Source: JAVBSN01 sp031556525 (GTDB lineage: Bacteria > Bacillota > Clostridia > Lachnospirales > Lachnospiraceae). Taken from it: DNA of 64,000 nucleotides. A program made the position numbers and the translations under genes. The DNA is taken from contig JAVBSS010000004.1 of the NCBI GenBank assembly GCA_031556525.1, positions 1 through 64,000 of the forward strand, given 5' to 3'. Each line of letters begins with the position of its first letter. Positions within the stretch are counted from its first letter, which is position 1. Under the pieces are notes generated by a model that worked only from the letters and a program-made list of their open reading frames with translations, had not been told where the DNA came from and did not search any database. Shown in pieces: positions 44,465 to 52,387 of this stretch.

Positions 44465-44588
44465 TTAATTCTCTAAGTCTATCTGACAATCAATTAACTG
44501 ATTAGCAATTTCAAAAACCTTTATTCTTCTTTTAGCTAATGTGATTTGAGACTTATACCTTGTCAAACTTAAAAGCAACCTATTTTCT
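44465..44588 (-). pseudogene. C-terminal remnant of an unknown gene
   Basis: An open stretch reading ENRLLLSLTRYKSQITLAKRR and on to QLIDCQIDLEN-stop, directly after the stop codon of the gene at 44587, with no start codon or ribosome binding site. Coding-like composition suggests the tail of a deleted gene. The remaining bases up to 44586 and down to 44378 hold nothing else recognisable. Confidence 0.35.
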
Positions 44589-44952
44589 ACTGCTTTATAT
44601 AGATAATAAATTCTGCATTCTGAGTAGATGACGAAGCTTCAATGACCTTTTGAAAATCAATTGAAACCTTTTTTGAAATATAATCAAAGAGAAATTTCTG
44701 ATACAAATCATGTTCTGACGGAATAACAATAACATCTTTATGCAAAGTTATAGCCAATGCTACATCATCTACAAAAGGCCCCTTATCAGTGGTTAATATT
44801 GCTATTTTACTAATATCCGCAATTCTAAATGCAACTAGTTCGCTATTAATACATGCCTTTATTTCATTATCCATAATTTCAATCGTATCATTATTGTTAA
44901 GAACTTTAATGTTTATTTTATTAACCTTCTTAGACTTATCAAATATTCCCAT
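44587..44952 (-). CDS. Hypothetical protein, immunity-like
   Basis: 121 residues, not assigned to a family. MGIFDKSKKVNKINIK start, then IAILTTDKGPFVDDVALAITL and IEASSSTQNAEFIIYIK at the end. Proteins with the TTDxGPFxxDxxL motif occur in many immunity-type islands; this is from memory of the motif, not a search. No membrane segment. Confidence 0.6.
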   Translation of the reverse strand: MGIFDKSKKVNKINIKVLNNNDTIEIMDNEIKACINSELVAFRIADISKIAILTTDKGPFVDDVALAITLHKDVIVIPSEHDLYQKFLFDYISKKVSIDFQKVIEASSSTQNAEFIIYIKQ

Positions 44953-44984
44953 ATAGAATTATCTCCTCTAAGTGTTTATTTATT

Positions 44985-45376
44985 TTAGAAACAAATTACC
45001 TTCGTTTCTCCTGTAAGCGAATAAATTGTTGCCACCGCATCCTTAAGATATAATACTTGCATATTATCATCATCTGCCTTGTACATTCCTTTTAAAGAAG
45101 GATAAGTCTCTAACATATGCTCTTTTGCTTCTATTCGATCATCTTCTTCAACCACTGCTTGGATTCTAATCCATCGCTCGCCATCATAAGCACAAATCTC
45201 AACTTTAGGGTTTACTGCCATTTGTTTTGAAACCTTTTTAATTTTTCCAGTCTCAATATATAGATGCTCTTCAAAAATATCCACCGTCCCAAATGGTCTA
45301 ACTCTTGGCTATTTTCTTCTACAGTGGCTAAAAAATAAGTTTCACATTTCTTCAAAAAATTATAAACTTCTATCAT
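44985..45376 (-). pseudogene. Pyridoxamine 5'-phosphate oxidase-family protein, frameshifted
   Basis: The ATG at 45376 behind GAGGAGG reads IEVYNFLKKCETYFLATVEEN, then goes out of frame. From near 45310 the next frame continues RVRPFGTVDIFEEHLYIETGKIKKVSKQM and runs to the stop at 44985. The total length of 392 bases is one short of a multiple of three, consistent with a single lost base (restoring a C between 45310 and 45311 gives the expected NQPRVRPFG). The intact protein would have about 130 residues and bind FMN. A tail of a second copy lies at 33170-33225. Confidence 0.85.
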
Positions 45377-45390
45377 GATATTTCCTCCTC

Positions 45391-45738
45391 TTAAACAATG
45401 TTTTCACCTAATATTATTTTAGGCATTGTGGTCAAACAACGGTTCCATCGCTTGTAGAATTTCTCTATACCAAGTTTTGATATCCTTGCATGTACTTCCT
45501 CATTTTCCAATACCCAGTATAGAACATAAGTTACCTTTCCCACGTTTCTTGTAAGACGAAGGGGTAATTCACCCTCTTTAACTGCATTAAAATCCTTTTG
45601 TCGGTGAGTACGCTTTATATAGTGAACATCAACAACACCTTCTTGACTTAAATAAAATTCAGCTACTTCTTTCATTAACTCTTCGATTTCATCTAACTTT
45701 GTTAATTTAGCTTCATATATGCATATTTCATTAAACAT
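45391..45738 (-). CDS. Hypothetical small protein, ABM-like fold
   Basis: 115 residues. CIYEAKLTKLDEIEELMKEVAEFYLSQEGVVDVHYIKRTHR suggests a ferredoxin-like monooxygenase (ABM) fold. The C-terminal half (WVLENEEVHARISKLGIEKFYKRW) is helical. The ATG at 45738 has GGAGG 4-5 bases before it. It lies between GNAT copy 2 and the frameshifted oxidase gene; at the first locus this gene has been deleted. Confidence 0.65.
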   Translation of the reverse strand: MFNEICIYEAKLTKLDEIEELMKEVAEFYLSQEGVVDVHYIKRTHRQKDFNAVKEGELPLRLTRNVGKVTYVLYWVLENEEVHARISKLGIEKFYKRWNRCLTTMPKIILGENIV

Positions 45739-45755
45739 AAATACCTCCATACATT

Positions 45756-46256
45756 CTATTTAACATATTTCTTTTGCAAAATATATCGGCTACTTTCAGC
45801 ATCCAATAATCTGAAACCGCAAGATAACAGTGTCCCTTCTGAAGCCTTGTTTTCTTTGTCAATATCAGCTGTAACTATTTGCGCATCTTGAAAAGAAAAT
45901 ATTTTGTTCACAAGCAAAGAAATCATTTTCTTACCTAGACCTTTACCAATGTAATCTTCTTCTCCTATTAAATAATCAATTCCATACGAACCTGTAAGTG
46001 ATAGTGTTCCAAAATCCTCATCACTACTATCCACACATTTGTAGTATTGGCATAATCCAATTGGACACCCTTGCCACACCACAATGAGGTGAGTTAGCCA
46101 TTGATATTGTCCATTGCGTTCTTTTATCTCTGTCATCCAGTCATCAATTGTAACCTCAAGATGTGGTATCTCATACCACCTTTTCACATGTTCCTTATTC
46201 AACCATCCTTCTACTAATGGAATATCGCTATCACCTAGCAATCTTAATTCTAACAT
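45756..46256 (-). CDS. GNAT acetyltransferase, AAC(6')-like (copy 2)
   Basis: 166 residues, intact; almost the same protein as 33182-33709 with scattered substitutions (for example SNDE/SSDE, LGVT/LEVT). Same acetyl-CoA loop GEEDYIGKGLGKK and same end SSRYILQKKYVK. The upstream leader (GATAAGAAATTAGGAGTGCAACT) is also identical in both copies, so the duplication includes the 5' region. Substrate unknown. Confidence 0.88.
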   Translation of the reverse strand: MLELRLLGDSDIPLVEGWLNKEHVKRWYEIPHLEVTIDDWMTEIKERNGQYQWLTHLIVVWQGCPIGLCQYYKCVDSSDEDFGTLSLTGSYGIDYLIGEEDYIGKGLGKKMISLLVNKIFSFQDAQIVTADIDKENKASEGTLLSCGFRLLDAESSRYILQKKYVK

Positions 46257-46295
46257 AGTTGCACTCCTAATTTCTTATCTTTCATTAACTTTAAA

Positions 46296-46736
46296 TTATC
46301 GCTCCCATTTCAGATAAACCATATCTACTAACTGGACTCCATCTTCAAACATAGGATGGTCATAATTATCTATAAAGAAATTCTTTTCTCTGTGTGATTC
46401 TTTAAAGTCGCAGCTTTTATAAAAAGAAAGTGCTGAATAACAGTCACCCGTTCCAACAAACAGAACATTACAGTCAGAACAATGAGTAAACAGAAATTCT
46501 ATCAGCTTTTTTCCATACCCTTTTCGCCAAAAATCAGGCAAAACAGCAATGTTTTTAAGTTCATAAATGCCATCGGCTTCTTGTGTAATTACACATTCGG
46601 CTTTAACACCATCGTCATCCAAAATAAACATTTCACCTCTCTCAAGGTATTTATCTATCATATATTCCGATTCATCCGCCAACAATAGCAGGTCAATATA
46701 GTTTTTCTTGTTGTCTGCAATTTTTCTTATATCCAT
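46296..46736 (-). CDS. GNAT N-acetyltransferase
   Basis: 146 residues. NIAVLPDFWRKGYGKKLIEFLFTHC (acetyl-CoA loop about 75-90) and YSALSFYKSCDFKESHREKNFF with HPMFEDGVQLVDMVYLKW at the end are typical of a common Clostridia GNAT subfamily. The ATG at 46736 follows GGGGAG by 4-5 bases; an upstream TTG is less likely. The leader TTAGAAGTTTGGGGAG is a variant of the shared island leader. Confidence 0.88.
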   Translation of the reverse strand: MDIRKIADNKKNYIDLLLLADESEYMIDKYLERGEMFILDDDGVKAECVITQEADGIYELKNIAVLPDFWRKGYGKKLIEFLFTHCSDCNVLFVGTGDCYSALSFYKSCDFKESHREKNFFIDNYDHPMFEDGVQLVDMVYLKWER

Positions 46737-46778
46737 TACACTCCCCAAACTTCTAACTTATTTATCTGTCTGTCATAT

Positions 46779-46947
46779 TACTTCTCTTGATTACAAAATC
46801 AACTACATAAAACAATATAAACAGTACAATTCCAAAAAAACAGAATACCAATTCATATGCAAGTAGATTAAATTAACATATCTATCCAAAGGAGTAAATG
46901 TAATCGAAAAATATATGATCAATACAAATATCATAATTATAGCCAAA
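46779..46947 (-). pseudogene. Small membrane protein, internally deleted (copy B)
   Basis: Closely matches both ends of copy A (35537-35927) but lacks about 200 bases from the middle; the joint lies near 46905. The start codon is also lost (ATG to ATT). The leader with GGAGGAAATAAAAGAAAT is shared with copy A. Not functional. Confidence 0.75.
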
Positions 46948-46989
46948 ATTTCTTTTATTTCCTCCACAACTTCTGATTTATCTCATCAT

Positions 46990-47358
46990 TTACAGTGCAG
47001 TTATCCAAAAGCATACTGCTGAAATTGCAGAAAGTGGTGTCATTATATATTTCTCTTTTTTGCTTCTGGAAATAAAATTCATAACCGTATTAAATGAGAG
47101 AAATATCGCCATAACAATACAGATTATCTTTGTTATATTATCCGAAAACCATAAAGGTATAAATCCTCCCATTTGCAAAATTACAATCACAAAAAATATT
47201 TGTAAAATAAGCTGTGTCACCAAAATAATCCTTAGTTTCTTTGGAAAAACTTTATATTTTCCTCCCATTGTAAACTCTCCTAACGGTAATCCGCAAATTA
47301 TGAGAAATGATAATATAATTATTATTAAAAAAACACTTGCTCCTATAATAGCTATCAT
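46990..47358 (-). CDS. Small integral membrane protein
   Basis: 122 residues with four predicted membrane helices (about 2-23, 45-65, 72-90, 103-121) and a short basic loop SRSKKEKY. The ATG at 47358 follows GGAGG by 6 bases. Family not recognised; similar small four-helix proteins are common in Clostridia islands. No active-site pattern. The bases 47359-47580 between this and the next gene contain nothing recognisable. Confidence 0.65.
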   Translation of the reverse strand: MIAIIGASVFLIIIILSFLIICGLPLGEFTMGGKYKVFPKKLRIILVTQLILQIFFVIVILQMGGFIPLWFSDNITKIICIVMAIFLSFNTVMNFISRSKKEKYIMTPLSAISAVCFWITAL

Positions 47359-47580
47359 CGCCAACCTCCTAAATTATGTTTTAGTTTATGTTTCACTTCC
47401 AGAACTTCGTTCTGTCTATTATTCTTTCTCAAAATTCCTCACTAATAATCCCCTATGAATATGTATATTCATTTAATTTTTCTCTTCCTATCATCAATGC
47501 TAATACGTTATAACTATATCTTATAAATTGCAACTAATGTTTTCGTGTATCTACTTTATCTATCTCATTCATAATTACTC

Positions 47581-48030
47581 CTATAAATTCTGTATTTTCA
47601 CTAAAGTTTCTTGAATATCATTATAAACTAATGATTGCATACTATCAGCATAAATAGATATGTTTGCTTTTTGTAATGCTGAAATAATATCATTCTTTAA
47701 TTCTGGTTTATTCTTCACAATCATTGGTAATAGTTTTATACACTGTCTTGCTGTAATTGGTTTAATATCTGTTATGTGCTTCAAATATTTATCAATTATC
47801 TCATCCATTTTATAGTCATTATCCCATTTTGTATTATAGGCAAGTAACGTAAGTCCTCTTGTTCTGATATAAGAATTATTATTATCAAGCATATCACTGA
47901 ATTTATCCATATAAGGATATACAGAATTATTTTCTTCACTTTCCTTCTGTAATTCCTGCAAAGCCTTATATGCGATACTATTATTTTTATTAAATAGTAA
48001 TTCAAATGTTTCTTCTATGTTTAGTGACAT
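47581..48030 (-). CDS. HEAT-repeat-like helical protein
   Basis: 149 residues, all alpha. Repeated helix pairs such as NSIAYKALQELQKESEENN, RTRGLTLLAYNTKWDN and ITARQCIKLLPMIVKNKPELKNDIISALQKA resemble HEAT repeats. The ATG at 48030 has AAGGAGAAGGGG upstream; the longer open frame (to 48147) overlaps the membrane-protein gene and lacks a ribosome binding site. Partner unknown. Confidence 0.7.
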   Translation of the reverse strand: MSLNIEETFELLFNKNNSIAYKALQELQKESEENNSVYPYMDKFSDMLDNNNSYIRTRGLTLLAYNTKWDNDYKMDEIIDKYLKHITDIKPITARQCIKLLPMIVKNKPELKNDIISALQKANISIYADSMQSLVYNDIQETLVKIQNL

Positions 48031-48059
48031 AATAATACCCCTTCTCCTTAATTTAAAAT

Positions 48060-48494
48060 TTATCTCCTTCTTTGTATCAATAATTTTATACCCAAAACAA
48101 ATACAAAACCACCAAGCAAAATAAAGAATGACCATACTATATTCCAATATGACGAATTCACATCAAACATTAATAATAATAGTTTTTTCCAAAACTCCAA
48201 TCCCGTTGCAATAGCAAGTAAATCAAATAACACATAGACACCACCAAAGACATATATCCATCTCCACCAGTAGTTATTATGCAAATTCTTACAAAAAGTA
48301 ACAATCCCTAAAATACAAAGTATAGCTAATATTCCCATTATTACAAAATAAATAATACCCTTTTCTTCTAATAATCCAATCCAGAACTTAGCATAAGAAT
48401 GTCTATCTATCAATCCCCATATTCTGTGTAAGTGAAATAGACCAAAAAATATGAAAAACCACGGTTCCCATACTAATATCGTTTTCTTTTCCAT
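48060..48494 (-). CDS. Small integral membrane protein
   Basis: 144 residues with about four membrane helices (about 8-25, 38-62, 70-92, 112-134), Trp-rich, basic C-terminus KLLIQRRR. The ATG at 48494 has GGAGG 4-5 bases upstream; the open frame further upstream is the out-of-frame start of the next region. Family not recognised. Confidence 0.65.
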   Translation of the reverse strand: MEKKTILVWEPWFFIFFGLFHLHRIWGLIDRHSYAKFWIGLLEEKGIIYFVIMGILAILCILGIVTFCKNLHNNYWWRWIYVFGGVYVLFDLLAIATGLEFWKKLLLLMFDVNSSYWNIVWSFFILLGGFVFVLGIKLLIQRRR

Positions 48495-48540
48495 CTTATC
48501 CTCCACAAATCCCAGTTTATTGGATTTAACCTTTCTCGCA

Positions 48541-49026
48541 CTACAAAGTCGATTTACGCACAGTAACCTCTGCACAAACCAGCTCACCTATATGCTCTGC
48601 TGATTCATTTGTCAATAGGAAGAACATTCCATCATTACGACATTTTTTATATGTATCTCCATTCAAGGCATAAATAAAACCTTTAACACAAGTATCGCTA
48701 CAAGCATTAGGATCAATAAGTCTCTTACAATCACGTGAAGTAGTCATTTTCTTTTTCATATCAGTAGGTAAAAAAGCGATTATATCCTCATACTTGTTAG
48801 CATTGTCACCATAAATACGTGCCAAAATACCTGACTTGCGAAAAACCCAATTCATTACTGTTTTCTTCTCTAGTTGGTATGAAGCAGCATAACCGCTTTT
48901 TGCTTCCTTGATTACAAGGTCACAGCCCAGTTGAATAAGTTTGTTATTAAGTTCCTCGACAAATGCTTGGTGTTCTGGTGCAACTGACACTAGGAACTCT
49001 TTGAATAAAATCTTTTCTTTTGCCAT
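48541..49026 (-). CDS. Hypothetical protein
   Basis: 161 residues, not recognised. Basic with several Cys (SRDCKRLIDPNACSDTC, KKCRNDGMFF). The middle YQLEKKTVMNWVFRKSGILARIYGDN and the start MAKEKILFKEFLVSV suggest a DNA- or nucleotide-related fold, but this is not supported further. The leader TAAATTAGAAGTTGAGAGGAG is a member of the shared island leader. It is the last island gene before yraN. Confidence 0.6.
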   Translation of the reverse strand: MAKEKILFKEFLVSVAPEHQAFVEELNNKLIQLGCDLVIKEAKSGYAASYQLEKKTVMNWVFRKSGILARIYGDNANKYEDIIAFLPTDMKKKMTTSRDCKRLIDPNACSDTCVKGFIYALNGDTYKKCRNDGMFFLLTNESAEHIGELVCAEVTVRKSTL

Positions 49027-49074
49027 TATATTTTTTCTCCTCTCAACTTCTAATTTATCTCATTATATTTCCAT

Positions 49075-49452
49075 CTATCCCACATACATAAATGCATTTT
49101 CTATATATTCTATATCCTCTCCTTCAATACATGCCACATCAAACCTAACAGGTTGATTTTCACCTATTCCATGTGAATACATATAATATAAGGCTACTTT
49201 ACTTATTGTTTTTTGCTTACTATAAGTTATAGCCTCTAGGGGAGAACCTGTTTTATTGTCTTTTCTATCTTTCACTTCTATAAATACAAGATATCCCTTA
49301 TCTTTTGCTATAATATCTATCTCGCCTTGTTTAACTCTATAATTCTTCTCTAAGACTATATATCCCTTATCTTTGATATAATCAACTATTACATCTTCGT
49401 ATTTACTACCAATTTCCCTTTTATTAATAACCCTTGTCCCCCATTCAAGCAT
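49075..49452 (-). CDS. yraN: YraN family (UPF0102) nuclease-like protein
   Basis: 125 residues. GSKYEDVIVDYIKDKGYIVLEKNYRVKQGEIDIIAKDKGYLVFIEVKDRKD, in parts, is the restriction-endonuclease-like core with the catalytic E-x(n)-GEIDII-x(n)-F-x-EVK pattern. Conserved next to rnhB in many bacteria; role in DNA or RNA processing uncertain. Its last codons (NAFMYVG) form a 17-bp sequence that recurs at 33064-33080. Confidence 0.92.
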   Translation of the reverse strand: MLEWGTRVINKREIGSKYEDVIVDYIKDKGYIVLEKNYRVKQGEIDIIAKDKGYLVFIEVKDRKDNKTGSPLEAITYSKQKTISKVALYYMYSHGIGENQPVRFDVACIEGEDIEYIENAFMYVG

Positions 49453-49511
49453 ATACTTCGCGATAATATACCAATTTTACATTAAACTATTCAGCTATTA
49501 CTGAATATTGT

Positions 49512-49796
49512 CTACCTTGTAATCTTGTTCTTTATCTTATCCATCTTATCTACATACACAAGAATCTCTGCTACTACACCATATAATTCAGGTGGAATAG
49601 TATCCCCTATATCTAATTTTAATAAGGTATCTGCCAATCCTTCATCAACATAAGTTGCTACATCAGATTCTTTTGCCTTCTCAACAATTCTCTCAGCTAT
49701 TTTACCTTTACCAGCAGCCACAACCTGAGGTGCATTGTTATCCGGATCATACATTAGCGCTACTGCTTTATCTATATTCTTTTTCTTATCTGCCAT
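49512..49796 (-). CDS. FlhB-C-like (EscU/YscU/FlhB cytoplasmic domain) protein
   Basis: 94 residues. KAVALMYDPDNNAPQVVAAGKGKIAERIVEKAKESDV aligns with the cytoplasmic domain of FlhB-type export proteins but lacks the self-cleaving NPTH sequence and any membrane part. Such stand-alone proteins occur between rnhB and yraN in Clostridia. It follows the FliK-like gene by 4 bases, which suggests a shared function. Confidence 0.85.
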   Translation of the reverse strand: MADKKKNIDKAVALMYDPDNNAPQVVAAGKGKIAERIVEKAKESDVATYVDEGLADTLLKLDIGDTIPPELYGVVAEILVYVDKMDKIKNKITR

Positions 49797-49800
49797 AGAA

Positions 49801-51462
49801 TCACATCCTTATATCAAATGTATAACGTTTCACACTTTGTTCTTTATCTTCTGTATCAAATACTTCATCTAACACCATATTTGTCTTAGGTTTTTCTTTC
49901 TTAACTACTTCATTAGATAGTGTAAATCCTCTATCTGATAATTTATCAGCTAAATCTTCTATATTGTCAGATACAATATCTACTGCTACATTATCTTCCA
50001 GATAAAATCTTGCATGTACTTTCTTACCATTAAGACTTACGTGTACGTCTGTTGGTCCTAGATTATCCATGTCTAGATGCAATAATACACTTATCTCGCC
50101 TTCCTTTTTTGCGAGCTTATTCTTATTCGCATATACAAATAACTCACTATTAGCTTCACCTTCATTGAATTTGACAGGTATTTGACTATAAGAGTACATC
50201 TGATTCAAATCATTAATAAACTTAATGTTTTCTTGCATTGACTTTCCATTTTGAGATAGGCTACTATCTTCTCCCTTTGAAAATGAATCCATAAGCTTAT
50301 TAGATTGAGACAATATTTTCTCATATAAACTTTTTATTTCTTTACTATCCTTCATCTCTTCTGGCTTAATTGACCATTGTTTCTTAACTACTTCAGATAA
50401 TAAGTTTTTATATTCTTCACCACTAAAGAATTCTTTTAACTTTGATTTATCTATATTGTCTATATTATTATTTAATAAAGCATTCACTTTATTAAGTACC
50501 TCTTCTTCACTACTTGAATTATTCAAAATATGTAGAATATTTTTCTTCTCGACTCCAGCTGACTCAAGTTTTGAAATAAAATTATCTATTTGTTCATCCG
50601 ACAACTTCATATAGGTCTTTGCTGTTGCAAAATCGTCTATATCATTAGCAATTTCTTCTAAATTCACAGCATTTTCTATAGTACTTGCTTCTTGTTCAAT
50701 ATCACTATTTGCAATGATATCCTCAATATTAATGGCATACATATCCATAGCTCCATCGCTAATAATATTAAATATATTGTTACTTCCGTTAATCATATCA
50801 CTAACCGAAGCATTTGACATGTTACCGATAATATCAGCAATTGAATTAATAGTATTAGATACATCACTACTTAACTGATGGTTAGCACTCATATATCGAT
50901 CAAATTGTGCAATATTTGCTTCATTAATTGGCATTCCCATCTTATTCATACTAACAAGCGTATTTATATCTGCTTCTGGAAATTTAACTGTTTGTTGCAT
51001 AACTTTCAGCATAGATGCCCTATCTAAAGGCTGTCCTGCTAACATTAATTCTTTGGCAATCGTAACATTCTTCTCGCTCATTAAGAATCCATTAGCATCA
51101 ATAGATTTTTCAATGGTATTTAACATGCCTGCATCTTGATTCTCTACTATAGGTTTTATAGTTATCTGTTTTCCATCATTGTCTCTTACTTGAAATAACA
51201 AATCATCACCAATATTAAGCATTAATGCTTCGCCCATTTTAGCTGTTATCTGATTCATTCCTTCTAACAATATGGTTACGTCTGTACTAGTAACATTAGT
51301 TACTTGTCCTCTAAACACATCATTTATATTCATATTAGATATTGATACGTTATTTGCCTTAGCTGAATTATTAACGCCCTTAAGACTGGCCGATTGTTCA
51401 TTAACCTCTCGTCCAGTCTTATTATTTATATATCCTCTATTTACATTTCCGCCAATATTCAT
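49801..51462 (-). CDS. FliK-like (flagellar hook-length control) protein
   Basis: 553 residues, Asn/Asp/Ser-rich and mostly helical. The C-terminal part (about 455-540), LFVYANKNKLAKKEGEISVLLHLDMDNLGPTDVHVSL, in parts, matches the FliK C-terminal (Flg_hook) domain. The N-terminal SNMNINDVFRGQVTNVTSTDVTILLEG looks like a small beta domain. No other flagellar gene is in the window; in Lachnospiraceae the pair FliK-like plus FlhB-C-like is found with rnhB even in non-flagellate strains (recollection, not checked). Confidence 0.75.
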   Translation of the reverse strand: MNIGGNVNRGYINNKTGREVNEQSASLKGVNNSAKANNVSISNMNINDVFRGQVTNVTSTDVTILLEGMNQITAKMGEALMLNIGDDLLFQVRDNDGKQITIKPIVENQDAGMLNTIEKSIDANGFLMSEKNVTIAKELMLAGQPLDRASMLKVMQQTVKFPEADINTLVSMNKMGMPINEANIAQFDRYMSANHQLSSDVSNTINSIADIIGNMSNASVSDMINGSNNIFNIISDGAMDMYAINIEDIIANSDIEQEASTIENAVNLEEIANDIDDFATAKTYMKLSDEQIDNFISKLESAGVEKKNILHILNNSSSEEEVLNKVNALLNNNIDNIDKSKLKEFFSGEEYKNLLSEVVKKQWSIKPEEMKDSKEIKSLYEKILSQSNKLMDSFSKGEDSSLSQNGKSMQENIKFINDLNQMYSYSQIPVKFNEGEANSELFVYANKNKLAKKEGEISVLLHLDMDNLGPTDVHVSLNGKKVHARFYLEDNVAVDIVSDNIEDLADKLSDRGFTLSNEVVKKEKPKTNMVLDEVFDTEDKEQSVKRYTFDIRM

Positions 51463-51557
51463 ATAAGCCCCCTAATATGATATTTTATTATACCGTCATA
51501 ATCCCTCGATACCTCAATATAATCTACTCGCTATGCGCCATTTATAATTTCTATTTA

Positions 51558-52310
51558 TTATATAAAATTCTTTATAAATGTTCTTCTATGTATATCACAT
51601 GGTCCATATGTTTTAAGCGCATCTATATGCTTAGGAGAACCATATCCCTTATTACTTGCAAAGTCATATTGTGGATATACTTCATCATATGCTACCATTA
51701 ATCTGTCTCTTGTAACCTTAGCAATTATACTAGCCGCTGCAATTGACACACTTTTTGTATCACCTTTTATAATCGGAATCTGTTCAATCGGTACTCCTGG
51801 TATAGTAACTGCATCGTTCAATAAAACATTTGGTATTACTGAAAGATTGGAAATCGCCATTCTCATAGCTTCGTAATTAGCCTGCAATACATTTATATCA
51901 TCTATTACTTGCTCTGAAGCAAGACCAATTCCAACAGCTATTGCCTTTTCCATTATTTCCTCATATAATTCTTCTCTCTTCTTGGCGCTAAGTTGTTTGG
52001 AATCATTAAGGTATAATATCTCTTCATCCTTTGGTAAAATAACCGCCGCGGCAACTACTGGTCCAGCGAGAGGTCCTCTTCCAACTTCATCTATTCCACA
52101 TATATATCGGCAATTTGGATACATATTTTCATAGGCACGCATTTCTTTTATTCTTACACATTCTTTATTATATTTCTCAATACGCTTATATGCTGATATA
52201 ATAATCTTCTTTACAGACGCTCTATCATCACCTAAGAACTTCTCAATAACCATGCTCAATTCATCATCAGGGGTATTTTTAAATATTTCTTTAATTTCAT
52301 CAGATGTCAT
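51558..52310 (-). CDS. rnhB: Ribonuclease HII
   Basis: Removes ribonucleotides from DNA. The 250 residues carry the acidic catalytic motif CGIDEVGRGPLAGPVVAAAVIL (about 68-89) with Asp and Glu, LNDSKQLSAKKREELYE (about 100-116) and the C-terminal region KVTRDRLM / GYGSPKH. About 60 extra N-terminal residues precede the core, as in many Firmicutes. Preceded by a terminator for lepB, so it may have its own weak promoter. Confidence 0.95.
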   Translation of the reverse strand: MTSDEIKEIFKNTPDDELSMVIEKFLGDDRASVKKIIISAYKRIEKYNKECVRIKEMRAYENMYPNCRYICGIDEVGRGPLAGPVVAAAVILPKDEEILYLNDSKQLSAKKREELYEEIMEKAIAVGIGLASEQVIDDINVLQANYEAMRMAISNLSVIPNVLLNDAVTIPGVPIEQIPIIKGDTKSVSIAAASIIAKVTRDRLMVAYDEVYPQYDFASNKGYGSPKHIDALKTYGPCDIHRRTFIKNFI

Positions 52311-52352
52311 AACTTTCTCTCCATTTCTGTTACTGTGCTAAAAAATGACAAT

Positions 52353-52383
52353 AAAAGGGATGCTTACAAAAAACACCCCTTTT
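52353..52383 (-). terminator. Intrinsic terminator after the first lepB
   Basis: A stem AAAAGGG-GTG / CATCCCTTTT with an 11-base loop on the minus strand, with one bulged or mismatched base, and a T-rich tail further on. Positioned 4 bases after the stop codon of the signal peptidase gene. Confidence 0.7.
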
Positions 52384-52387
52384 ATCT

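Noticed and set aside
31200..49050. Integron-type gene-cassette array
   Set aside because: The island has same-direction small genes, but no tyrosine integrase, no attI and no attC-like sites with paired RYYYAAC/GTTRRRY ends were found. One GTTAGCTAAC palindrome near 31792 is just a stop-codon region.
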